Positions 42,216 to 50,058 of a DNA stretch of 64,000 bases are shown here, in pieces. Every line of letters begins with the position of its first letter. The first letter of the stretch is position 1. The notes below the pieces were generated by a model. It searched no databases. It was given only the letters and a program-made list of their open reading frames with translations, and was not told where the DNA came from. The translations under genes were made by a program, and so were the position numbers. This stretch comes from Devosia salina (lineage in GTDB: Bacteria; Pseudomonadota; Alphaproteobacteria; Rhizobiales; Devosiaceae), in the NCBI RefSeq assembly GCF_019504385.1, contig NZ_CP080590.1:1096001-1160000 (forward strand), given 5' to 3'.

Positions 42216-43859
42216 ATGTCCCGTGAACGCCTCTACCTCTTCGACACGACCCTGCGCGACGGTGCGCAGACCGCCGGCATTGAGTTCTCGCTTGAGGACA
42301 AGATCGCCATTGCCGGCATGCTCGAAGAGCTGGGCGTCGATTATGTCGAAGGCGGCTATCCCGGCGCCAATCCCGTCGACACCGCCTTCTTTGAGAAGAA
42401 GCGCACCAGAAAGGCCACTTTCACCGCTTTCGGCATGACCAAGCGGGCAGGGCGCTCTGCCGCCAATGATCCGGGTGTCCAGGCCCTCGTCAATTCGGCT
42501 GCCGACGCCACCTGCTTCGTCGCCAAGGCCTGGGACTACCAGGTCGAGCTGGCCTTGGGCTCCACCACCGAGGAGCACCTCGAAGGCCTGGCCGATACGG
42601 TGCGCACCGCCGCTTCCGCCGGCAAGGAAGCGCTGGTCGATCTCGAACATTTCTTCGATGGCTACAAGGCCAATCGCGCCTATGCGCTTGCCTGCGTCCA
42701 GACGGCGCTCGATGCCGGCGCCCGCTGGGTCGTGCTCTGCGATACCAATGGCGGCACCATGCCCTCGGAGGTGCGCGAGATCGTCGCCGACGTCATGACC
42801 ATCGCCCCCGGCGACCGGCTGGGCATCCACCCCCATGACGATACCGGCCAGGCCGTCGCCAACGCATTGGCGGCTGTCGAAACCGGCGTCCGCCAGATCC
42901 AGGGCACGCTCAATGGCCTGGGCGAGCGCTGCGGCAATGCCAATCTGGTCACCCTCATCCCCACGCTCGTGCTCAAGCCCTTCTATGCCGAGCGCTTCGA
43001 AACCGGCATCACCCCCGCCCAGCTCGAACGGCTCACCCATATCTCGCGCGCCTTCGATGATCGCCTCAATCGCGCGCCGGCGCGGCAGGCGCCCTATGTC
43101 GGCGCCTCTGCCTTTGCCACCAAGGCCGGCATCCATGCCTCGGCCCTGCTCAAGGATTTTTCCACCTATGAGCATGTGCCGCCCGAAAGCGTCGGCAATG
43201 AACGCGCCATCATGGTCAGCCAGCAGGCGGGCAAGTCCAACCTGCTGACGGCGCTGGCCCGCCATGACATCGTGCTCGAAAAGGACGATCCCCGCCTCGA
43301 AAAGCTGCTCGCCACCGTCAAGGAACGCGAATCCCGCGGCTATTCCTATGATGGCGCCGACGCGTCCTTTGCGGTGCTGGCGCGGCGGGTCCTCGGCACT
43401 TTGCCGGACTTCTTCGATGTCGAAAACTACCGCACCATGGTCGAGCGCCGCCACAATGCCATGGGCGACGAGGTCACCGTCACCGAGGCGGTGGTCAAGA
43501 TCCGTGTCGATGGTGAGCTGCTGATGTCGGTGGCCGAAGGCAATGGCCCGGTCAACGCGCTCGATCAGGCCCTGCGCAAGGACCTGGGCAAGTATTCGGC
43601 CCGAATCGAAGATCTCGAACTGGTCGACTTCAAGGTGCGTATCCTGGACGGCGGCACGGGCGCGGTCACCCGTGTACTGGTTGAAAGCCGTGACAGCAGC
43701 GGCGATCGCTGGGTAACCATCGGCGTTTCGCCCAATATCATTGATGCCTCGTTTGAAGCTCTGTATGAATCAATCACATACAAGCTGTTGAAGACTGAGG
43801 CGTCTTGGGATTCGGCATCTGGGGCAAAGACAAGCCGGGCGAGAAACCTCGCCGGCTGA
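42216..43859 (+). CDS. cimA: (R)-citramalate synthase
   Basis: 547 residues. It condenses pyruvate and acetyl-CoA to citramalate, a threonine-independent route to isoleucine. The TIM-barrel domain begins LYLFDTTLRDGAQTAG with catalytic Arg-Asp, continues with VEGGYPGANPVD, and has metal-binding HPHDDTGQAVANAL and LNGLGERCGNANL. The C-terminal regulatory (LeuA dimer-type) domain covers about 400-540 and suggests feedback control, probably by isoleucine. Length and the GAQTAG motif fit the CimA group rather than isopropylmalate or homocitrate synthase. It starts 19 bases after the GFA genes and may share their transcript. Confidence 0.9.
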   Translation: MSRERLYLFDTTLRDGAQTAGIEFSLEDKIAIAGMLEELGVDYVEGGYPGANPVDTAFFEKKRTRKATFTAFGMTKRAGRSAANDPGVQALVNSAADATCFVAKAWDYQVELALGSTTEEHLEGLADTVRTAASAGKEALVDLEHFFDGYKANRAYALACVQTALDAGARWVVLCDTNGGTMPSEVREIVADVMTIAPGDRLGIHPHDDTGQAVANALAAVETGVRQIQGTLNGLGERCGNANLVTLIPTLVLKPFYAERFETGITPAQLERLTHISRAFDDRLNRAPARQAPYVGASAFATKAGIHASALLKDFSTYEHVPPESVGNERAIMVSQQAGKSNLLTALARHDIVLEKDDPRLEKLLATVKERESRGYSYDGADASFAVLARRVLGTLPDFFDVENYRTMVERRHNAMGDEVTVTEAVVKIRVDGELLMSVAEGNGPVNALDQALRKDLGKYSARIEDLELVDFKVRILDGGTGAVTRVLVESRDSSGDRWVTIGVSPNIIDASFEALYESITYKLLKTEASWDSASGAKTSRARNLAG

Positions 43860-43881
43860 GCGCATTTACCGGGAGGGCAAA

Positions 43882-45942
43882 CTGGCCGAAACCGCTCCGA
43901 AACGACCTCTGGCTCTGACTATCGGGGCAGCGGCAGTCACTCTTCTCGTTATTCTCGGTGTCCTTTCCGGCCCGTCGATTGTCTCCTGCTTCAACAGCCC
44001 CGATGGCATGGGGCAGTGCCTGCGCGGCAAGATGGCCGAAGTCGGCCTGATCCCGGCCGCGCCCGCCCCGGTGGTCGCCGACGCCGAGGAACCGGCCGAG
44101 GAGGCTGCCGAAGAGGCCGACGAGGCCGTGCCCGCCGAACCGGAACTGGACACGACCCCGCCCGCCGAACCCGATGCCAATGTCGATGGCGTGATCGCGG
44201 CCACCTTTGGCCTGCTGCGTGCCGAGCCCGATGGCTCCGTGGTCATCGCCGGTAGCGGCGCGCCCGGAAGCAAGGTGGAAGTGTTCGCCAATGGCGAACT
44301 GCTCGGAACCGTCGAAGTCGAGAACAGCGGCGACTGGGTTTTTGTGCCCGACAATCCCCTGCCGCCCGGCGGGCTTGAGATCACTTTGGGCGAAGAGGGT
44401 AAGCCCGGCACCGCCGAGGACTCCTTCATCGTCGTCATCAATGAAGACAAGACCAGCCAGCCGCTGGTGGTCGCCAGCAAGCCCGGCGAAGCCAGCGAGG
44501 TCCTCCAGGGCCTGACGGCGCCCGTCGAGGTCGCGGCGGCGCCCGAACCAGTTGCGCCGGCCCCCGCCGAACAGCCCGCTGCACCCGAGACGCCGGCGGC
44601 CGCCGCTGCGCCCGAGGCAGCGCCGGCACCGGCCACTGCGCCCGAAACCACCGTGGCCGAGGCGCCAGAGCCAGCAGCCGCGACGGAATCGCCCACGGCC
44701 ATGGCTGCCGCGGAACCGGCAGAGACCGAGGCCGAGCCCGCTGCGGCACCGGCCGACACCTCGACCATGCAGGTGGCCTCGGCTCCCGAGCCAGTCGCAC
44801 CGGCGCCTACCACCGAGGCCGCCGCGCCTGTGACCGAGACGGCGCCGGCAACCGCGCCCGCAACGCCGGAGGCGTCTCCATCGGCGCCTGAGGCCGATAC
44901 GACCAACCCGGCCGCGACTGCTGTAGCCCAGGCCCCGGCGGCGGACGAACCCGCCGGCGCCGCTGCCATGGCGCCCGCCTCCGAACCGGTCGAACCCGCG
45001 CCGGCGATCGAGCCTGCGCCCGTGGCCGAACCGGCAACCGCCCCGGCACCCGCACAACTGGCCGACGTGCCGCCCACCATCGATGCCATCGAAATCGAGA
45101 CCGATCGCACCTTCTTTGCCGGCGCCGGCCCGGATGGCGGGACCATTCGCCTCTATGTCGACGACAGCTTCATCGCCGACGCCACCGTCGAAGGTGGCCG
45201 TTGGCTGGTTGAAGCGGGCCCGGTGCTGGATAAGCCCAGCCAGCGTGTCCGCGTCGACCTGCTGCAGCCGGGTTCCGCCGATGTGGTGGCCCGTGCCGAG
45301 GTCGATTTCGTCGTCGATGTTCCTGCTGTCGACGAACCGGTGGCCGTAGCCGAGGCGCCTGCCGAGGCCACGCCAACCGAAGCAGCTCCTGCCGAAACGC
45401 CAGCCGAACCTGAAGCCACGCAGCCCGCCGCACCAGAGCCATCTGCTGCGCCGGCGGTTCCCGCTGCGGAGCCGGCTGCCCCGGCCGAAGCGCCGGCCAC
45501 CGAGCCCGCCACGGAGACTGCACCGGCAGCCGAGCCCGCCGCCCCTGCGGCCGAACCGGCACCTGCCATTGCGGCAGCGCCTGCCGTGGAAGCGCCCGCC
45601 GTGGAAGCGGTGACCCCGGTGACCGAGCCCAGCACCGAACCTGCGGCCGAACCGGCCGCCGTCGCAGACGCTGCACCGGAAGCCGAACAGGTCGAGCCGG
45701 CCGAGCCTGCCGTGCCGACCATGGTGGCCGTGTCGCTTGGCGACCCCGAAGCGCAGCGCTTCATGTCGGGCAAGGCCATCATCCGACGGGGTGACAACCT
45801 CTGGACCATTGCCCGCCGCGTCTATGGCGAAGGGCTCAAATACACCACGATCTACCAGGCCAATACCGGGCAGATCCGTGATCCCGATCGCATCTATCCC
45901 GGCCAGGTCTTCGATCTGCCCGACGAGGCGGCTGGGCAATAA
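43882..45942 (+). CDS. Membrane-anchored, Ala/Pro/Glu-rich LysM protein (probable CTG start)
   Basis: About 686 residues if it starts at CTG 43882, which has GGGAGGG six bases upstream; the first ATG (44008) comes after the single membrane helix (ALTIGAAAVTLLVILGVL) and cannot be right. Order: membrane helix (~15-35); Ig-like domain (~95-200, GSGAPGSKVEVFANGELLG); a long APE-rich disordered linker; a second Ig-like domain (~400-480, IRLYVDDSFIADATVEGGRW); another linker; and a C-terminal LysM domain (RRGDNLWTIARRVYGEGLKY) that binds peptidoglycan. It probably spans the periplasm to tether cell wall and membrane. It starts 22 bases after cimA. Confidence 0.85.
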   Translation: MAETAPKRPLALTIGAAAVTLLVILGVLSGPSIVSCFNSPDGMGQCLRGKMAEVGLIPAAPAPVVADAEEPAEEAAEEADEAVPAEPELDTTPPAEPDANVDGVIAATFGLLRAEPDGSVVIAGSGAPGSKVEVFANGELLGTVEVENSGDWVFVPDNPLPPGGLEITLGEEGKPGTAEDSFIVVINEDKTSQPLVVASKPGEASEVLQGLTAPVEVAAAPEPVAPAPAEQPAAPETPAAAAAPEAAPAPATAPETTVAEAPEPAAATESPTAMAAAEPAETEAEPAAAPADTSTMQVASAPEPVAPAPTTEAAAPVTETAPATAPATPEASPSAPEADTTNPAATAVAQAPAADEPAGAAAMAPASEPVEPAPAIEPAPVAEPATAPAPAQLADVPPTIDAIEIETDRTFFAGAGPDGGTIRLYVDDSFIADATVEGGRWLVEAGPVLDKPSQRVRVDLLQPGSADVVARAEVDFVVDVPAVDEPVAVAEAPAEATPTEAAPAETPAEPEATQPAAPEPSAAPAVPAAEPAAPAEAPATEPATETAPAAEPAAPAAEPAPAIAAAPAVEAPAVEAVTPVTEPSTEPAAEPAAVADAAPEAEQVEPAEPAVPTMVAVSLGDPEAQRFMSGKAIIRRGDNLWTIARRVYGEGLKYTTIYQANTGQIRDPDRIYPGQVFDLPDEAAGQ

Positions 45943-45954
45943 TCCACTGGAAAG

Positions 45955-45977
45955 CGGCGCCTTAGGGCGCCGTTTTT
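45955..45977 (+). terminator. Rho-independent terminator after LysM gene
   Basis: CGGCGCC-TTAG-GGCGCCG followed by TTTTT, 12 bases past the stop. Perfect 7-pair GC stem; a standard intrinsic terminator. Confidence 0.9.
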
Positions 45978-46095
45978 GCGTGCCTATTGATTTTCAGGGC
46001 AAGAGGCCCCATCTTCCATCGCAATTCACCGATCAACCGCTGTCGAGCGCCTTGCTCCCGGGCGGCACGGTGATGAGCGAATTGAGTGCTGCGCC

Positions 46096-46416
46096 ATGCA
46101 TGACGACGACATTGCCAGTATCATGCGGGCCCTGGGCCACCCGGTCCGGCTGGAAATTCTGCGCATTCTCGCGACCCAGCAGCAGGGCCAGTGCTGCTGC
46201 GCCGATGTCACCGACAGCCTCACCCTGGCCCAGTCCACCGTCTCTCAGCACATCAAGGTGCTGCACGATGCCGGGCTGATCGAGCGCAAGCCGCACGGCA
46301 CGCGCAATCGCTATTGCATCCGCCACGACAGACTGGCCGAGTTGAACTCGGCCTTTGGCGGTCTCCTCAAGGGGCTGGCGCCCGTCGCCGCCAACAAGGA
46401 AACGGAAACGGCCTGA
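46096..46416 (+). CDS. ArsR-family transcriptional regulator
   Basis: 106 residues, a single winged-HTH domain: LGHPVRLEILRILA, recognition helix LAQSTVSQHIKVLHDAGLI, and the wing KPHGTRNRYCI. A run QCCCADV (about residues 33-39) gives three adjacent cysteines in the region that binds metal or sulfur ligands in other ArsR proteins. Its stop overlaps the start of the Atm1-type exporter gene (TGATG), so it is the local repressor of that exporter. The ligand (heavy metal, persulfide or thiol) is unknown. Confidence 0.9.
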   Translation: MHDDDIASIMRALGHPVRLEILRILATQQQGQCCCADVTDSLTLAQSTVSQHIKVLHDAGLIERKPHGTRNRYCIRHDRLAELNSAFGGLLKGLAPVAANKETETA

Positions 46417-48311
46417 TGGCTCGAAACAGTTCTGAGAAGAAGCCGTCCGTCAGCGCGGACGAAGGATCGGTATTCTCTACGGTCCGCAATCTCTGGTCCT
46501 ATATGTGGCCGGAAAATCGCCCCGATCTGAAGCTGCGTGTGGTCCTGGCGCTGTCGGCGCTGCTGGCCAGCAAGGTCGCCACCACGCTCGTTCCCTTTGC
46601 CTATAAGGGCATTATCGACAGTCTGGACGGACCGACCCCGGATTCGACCCTTGTCCTGGGCCTCGCCATCCCGCTGGTCCTCGTCATCGCCTATGTGGTC
46701 GGCAACATTGTCGACGCCGGTTTCCAGCAATTGCGCGACGTGCTGTTTGCCAGCGTCGGCCAGCATGCCGTGCGCAAGCTGGCCCTCCAGACCTTCCACC
46801 ACATGCATCGGCTTTCGCTGCGCTTTCACCTGCAGCGGCGCACCGGCGGGCTTTCCCGTGTCATCGAGCGCGGCACCAAGGGCATCGAGACGGTCGTCCG
46901 CTTCGCCATGCTCAATATCGCACCCACCATTGTCGAGTTCGTCGTCGTGGCAGTCATCTTCGTGTGGCTGTTCGGCGTCAGCTATCTCGGCGTCCTGGTG
47001 GTGATGATCTGGGCCTATCTCTATTTCACCATCAAGGCCTCCAACTGGCGCATCTCGATCCGCCGGGCCATGAACGAGAGCGACACCGACGCCAATGGCA
47101 AGGCCATCGACAGCCTGCTCAACTTCGAGACGGTGAAGTACTTTGCCAATGAGGAGATGGAGGCCAGGCGCTTCGACAAGGCCATGGAGGGCTATGAGCG
47201 CTCCGCCATCCGTATCTGGTCTTCGCTCGGCTTTCTCAATTTCGGCCAGGCGGTCATCTTCTATGGCGGCTTTCTGATCATCTCGATCATGTCCATCATG
47301 GGCGTGATGAACCGCACGCTGACGCTGGGCGATTTCGTGCTGCTCAACACCTTCCTGATGCAGATCTACCGGCCGCTCAACTTCATCGGCTTTGTCTATC
47401 GCGAACTGCGCCAGGGGCTGACGGATATCGAGGAGATGTTCAAGCTGCTCGATCAGGACCCCGAGATCACCGACCGGCCCGGCGCCGCTCCGCTCCAGGT
47501 CACCGGCCCCGTTGTCCGCTTCGAGGATGTCGCCTTCCACTACGACCCGGATCGGCCCATTCTGAAGGGTGTCAGCTTCGAGGTACCGGCTGGCAAGACA
47601 GTTGCCATCGTCGGTCCCACGGGCGCCGGTAAATCGACCATCTCGCGTCTCCTGTTCCGCTTCTACGACGTCACCGGCGGCCGCATCACCATTGATGGTC
47701 AGGACCTGCGCGACGTGACCCAGGAAAGCCTGCGTTCGGCCATCGGCATGGTGCCGCAGGACACGGTGCTGTTCAACGACACGATCGGCTACAATATCCA
47801 GTATGGCCGCCCCGATGCCAGCACCGAGGAAGTGCGCGACGCGGCCCGCATGGCCCAGGTCGGCGATTTCATCGATACCCTGCCCAAGGGCTATGACACC
47901 CAGGTGGGCGAGCGGGGGCTCAAGCTCTCCGGCGGTGAGAAGCAGCGCGTGGCCATTGCCCGCACCATTCTCAAATCGCCCTCCATCCTGATCCTCGACG
48001 AGGCGACCTCCGCCCTCGACACCAAGACCGAGCGCGACATTCAGGCCGCCCTCGACGAGGTGTCGCGCAACCGCACCACCGTCGTCATCGCCCACCGTCT
48101 CTCCACGGTCGTCAATGCCGACGAAATCCTGGTGCTGCGCGACGGCCAGATCGCCGAACGCGGTAGCCATTTCGACCTGCTCGCGCAGGAAGGCCTCTAC
48201 GCGCAGATGTGGAACCGCCAGCGCGAGGCCTCTGAGGCCGCCGAACTGCTGGCCCGCACCCAGGACGACCCGGAAGGCTTCGTCAAGCGGGGCGTCCCGG
48301 CCGCAGAATAG
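46416..48311 (+). CDS. Atm1/HMT1-type ABC exporter
   Basis: 631 residues from the ATG at 46416. Six membrane helices (about 30-330) lead into the ATPase: Walker A GPTGAGKSTISRLL, signature LSGGEKQRVAIART, Walker B ILILDEATSALD. Atm1-class marks are clear: FHHMHRLSLRFHLQRRTGGLSR, NFETVKYFANEEMEARRF and QIYRPLNFIGFVYRELRQ. Homologues export glutathione-linked sulfur compounds or glutathione-metal complexes and confer metal tolerance. Translationally coupled to the ArsR gene, which supports metal- or thiol-induced expression. Confidence 0.93.
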   Translation: MARNSSEKKPSVSADEGSVFSTVRNLWSYMWPENRPDLKLRVVLALSALLASKVATTLVPFAYKGIIDSLDGPTPDSTLVLGLAIPLVLVIAYVVGNIVDAGFQQLRDVLFASVGQHAVRKLALQTFHHMHRLSLRFHLQRRTGGLSRVIERGTKGIETVVRFAMLNIAPTIVEFVVVAVIFVWLFGVSYLGVLVVMIWAYLYFTIKASNWRISIRRAMNESDTDANGKAIDSLLNFETVKYFANEEMEARRFDKAMEGYERSAIRIWSSLGFLNFGQAVIFYGGFLIISIMSIMGVMNRTLTLGDFVLLNTFLMQIYRPLNFIGFVYRELRQGLTDIEEMFKLLDQDPEITDRPGAAPLQVTGPVVRFEDVAFHYDPDRPILKGVSFEVPAGKTVAIVGPTGAGKSTISRLLFRFYDVTGGRITIDGQDLRDVTQESLRSAIGMVPQDTVLFNDTIGYNIQYGRPDASTEEVRDAARMAQVGDFIDTLPKGYDTQVGERGLKLSGGEKQRVAIARTILKSPSILILDEATSALDTKTERDIQAALDEVSRNRTTVVIAHRLSTVVNADEILVLRDGQIAERGSHFDLLAQEGLYAQMWNRQREASEAAELLARTQDDPEGFVKRGVPAAE

Positions 48312-48340
48312 GCATTGGCCCAGCGCCGGGCCGAACAGCG

Positions 48341-48365
48341 GGCAGGGTGTCAGCGCCACCCTGCC
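48341..48365. terminator. Hairpin between exporter gene and MAPEG remnant
   Basis: GGCAGGGTG-TCAGCGC-CACCCTGCC, a perfect 9-pair stem that covers the stop codon of the MAPEG remnant and lies 30 bases past the exporter stop. No T-run, so it would act only as a weak or factor-assisted terminator. Confidence 0.4.
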
Positions 48366-48568
48366 AACACCGCCACCATTGCCTGGGCGGTGAGGACGGC
48401 GATCATTGCCATGCCCACACCCCAGAACAGGGATCGGGGCCTGTTCACGCCGCTCCAATAGCTCAGCGTGAACCCCACCCGCGCCGCCGCATAGGCCAGC
48501 GCTGCCCCGGTCACCACCACGCTGTCCACGCCCAGCACCATCAATGCTACGGCCGGGGGCAATACCAT
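48350..48568 (-). pseudogene. 3' half of a MAPEG-family membrane protein gene
   Basis: 72 codons that encode only the last two or so helices of a MAPEG protein (LGVDSVVVTGAALAYAAARVGF, then RPRSLFWGVGMAMIAVL). Intact MAPEG proteins have about 130 residues and four helices. The first half is missing: upstream of about 48570 the frame enters sequence that belongs to the LysR remnant on the other strand. The ATG at 48568 is accidental. It is therefore a decapitated gene. The MAPEG call rests on the hydrophobic pattern and is moderate. Confidence 0.6.
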
Positions 48569-49278
48569 CCCAGGCTCATTTCGGCGCCCGCCTGGCCGAT
48601 CGCCGCGACGATGGCGTCATCCTCACGCCCGAAGGCGAGCGCCTGCTCGAAAGCGCCCGCCGCATCGAAGCCGAGCTGGCGGGCCTCGAGCGCGACATCA
48701 CCGGCCGCGATCACCGCCTCACCGGCCACATCAAGCTCACCACCGTCGACGCCCTGGCCTGGCTCTATATGCCCGTCATGGCCCGCTTTCGTGCCCGTCA
48801 CCCGCAGATCGACCTCGCCGTCGAGGTCGGATCAGAGTTGCGCAATCTGTCCCGCCGCGAGGCCGAAGTGGCGCTGCGCGCCACCAACAGCCCCGATGAG
48901 CACCTCTTCGGGCGCGAACTGGGCAAGCTCGAATTCTATCCCTATGCGCGGGCCGACATCGCCGCCGACCCGGAGGCCATGCCCTGGCTCGAATACGGCA
49001 ATCGCGATTGCAGCCAGCCTTCCGCGCGTTGGCTGCGGCGGGTTCACCCCACAATACGTCCGCAGGCCAGCGTGCCGACGCCTTTGATGATGTATCGCGC
49101 AGTAGATGCCGGCCTTGGGGCAGGGCTGGTGCCCGCCGCCCTGGCCGCTGGATCTCCCGGGCTCGTGCGGCTCTCCGACGAACCCGCCTTTGCTATCGCC
49201 ATCTGGCTGCTCACCCCCATGGAACTGCGCCAGACCGCCCGCATCAGGGCCCTGTTCGAGGCCTTTGCATCGGCCTAG
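48544..49278 (+). pseudogene. LysR-type regulator gene lacking its DNA-binding domain
   Basis: The first recognisable LysR sequence is ADRRDDGVILTPEGERLLE, which normally follows directly after the 55-60-residue HTH. Here the HTH is absent; the first ~15 codons read through from the MAPEG remnant. The effector domain (residues ~80-244: HIKLTTVDALAWLYMPVMAR through SPGLVRLSDEPAFAIAIWLL) is intact with no frameshift. Without the HTH the product could not bind DNA, so this is called a pseudogene. The stop overlaps the convergent doc gene by 4 bases. Confidence 0.75.
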
Positions 49279-49655
49279 GCGAGTGGCGTTGTGTGGGCGC
49301 GCAACCACGCCTCCAGAACGTCCTTGCGAAACGTGCCGGCCTCCAGATGGGTGTAGATAAAGCGCTCGATCTCATCATTCTCGGCCGAAATATCGATGCC
49401 ATTCAACTGCAGAAAGAGTTCGAGACACGCATAGGCGACGCGCTTGTTTCCATCCACGAAGCCGTGGTTCATTGCCAGGCTTTCCCAGAGCGCGGCGGAC
49501 TCCTCAAGCAGGTCGGCATAGTAGCCGGTCTGCGGGCGGAGCAAGGCAGCTTCAATCAGGCCGTAGTCACGAACGCCTTCCGCACCACCAAAGCGCTCGA
49601 TGAGTAACTGGTGAATTCGCAACGCCTCATCGAGAGTGAGGTAGGTGAAGGCCAT
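49275..49655 (-). CDS. doc: Doc toxin (Fic/Doc family)
   Basis: 126 residues. The catalytic motif is HGFVDGNKRVA, the Doc version of the Fic motif with Lys where AMP-transferring Fic proteins have Gly. Doc proteins phosphorylate elongation factor Tu and stop translation. N-terminal YLTLDEALRIHQLLIERFGG and GLIEAALLRPQ are standard for the chromosomal death-on-curing subgroup. It follows phd with a 3-base gap. All catalytic residues are present, so the toxin should be active unless bound by its partner. Confidence 0.92.
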   Translation of the reverse strand: MAFTYLTLDEALRIHQLLIERFGGAEGVRDYGLIEAALLRPQTGYYADLLEESAALWESLAMNHGFVDGNKRVAYACLELFLQLNGIDISAENDEIERFIYTHLEAGTFRKDVLEAWLRAHTTPLA

Positions 49656-49658
49656 GAT

Positions 49659-49898
49659 CTATTTTGCAAGCGCTTCGTAGAGTGACTTGCGCCTGCTCAT
49701 GCTGCGCTGCATCAGATCCTCAATGGCCGGCCGGACTTTCCGCGCAGCCGACTGATTCTCCATAGCCGCAAACTGCTCAGGCGACACCAGCACGCCAACA
49801 TCGCGGCCGTTTTTCTGGATGCGCACGGGCTCGGTTCGCGCCATCTCCAACAACTGACCGAATTTGTTCTTGGCATCGGTTGCGGACATCGTACCCAT
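49659..49898 (-). CDS. phd: Phd/YefM-type antitoxin
   Basis: 79 residues from the ATG at 49898, chosen because GGAG lies 7 bases upstream; an ATG at 49910 overlaps the operator. The N-terminus SATDAKNKFGQLLEMARTEP is the Phd DNA-binding dimer fold, followed by RIQKNGRDVGVLVSPEQFAAM. The basic C-terminal helix (MSRRKSLYEALAK) should wrap the Doc active site. It probably represses its own operon through the two dyads immediately upstream. Confidence 0.92.
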   Translation of the reverse strand: MGTMSATDAKNKFGQLLEMARTEPVRIQKNGRDVGVLVSPEQFAAMENQSAARKVRPAIEDLMQRSMSRRKSLYEALAK

Positions 49899-49909
49899 GG
49901 CTGGCTCCA

Positions 49910-49950
49910 TTAGCTATTTTAGCTAAAAGAATATTGGCTAAAATAGCCAA
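49910..49950. promoter_or_regulatory. Two Phd operators
   Basis: Two perfect 7-3-7 dyads: TTAGCTA-TTT-TAGCTAA (49910-49926) and TTGGCTA-AAA-TAGCCAA (49934-49950), 24 bases apart centre to centre. They lie directly upstream of phd. The shared half-site is TTRGCTA. Paired palindromes like this are the usual binding sites for Phd-Doc autoregulation. Confidence 0.8.
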
Positions 49951-49955
49951 AAAGT

Positions 49956-49981
49956 AAAGGCCCGCATCGCTGCGGGCCTTT
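49956..49981 (-). terminator. Terminator of the RND efflux operon
   Basis: AAAGGCCCGCA-GCGA-TGCGGGCCTTT on the minus strand, an 11-pair stem followed by ACTTTTT. It sits between the RND gene and the phd promoter. A second perfect stem, CAAATCGCGC-CTG-GCGCGATTTG, lies nearer the RND gene at 49992-50014. Confidence 0.85.
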
Positions 49982-50058
49982 GAGCGTCTTGCAAATCGCG
50001 CCAGGCGCGATTTGAGCGAGAAGGGCCATGAGACCTGGGGTCGAATGGCGGGGGCCGC

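Noticed and set aside
43774..45939. A 721-codon Gly/Arg-rich minus-strand frame opposite the LysM gene
   Set aside because: It arises from GCN-rich linker codons read in reverse. The plus frame has a membrane helix, Ig-like domains, LysM and a terminator; the minus frame has nothing comparable.
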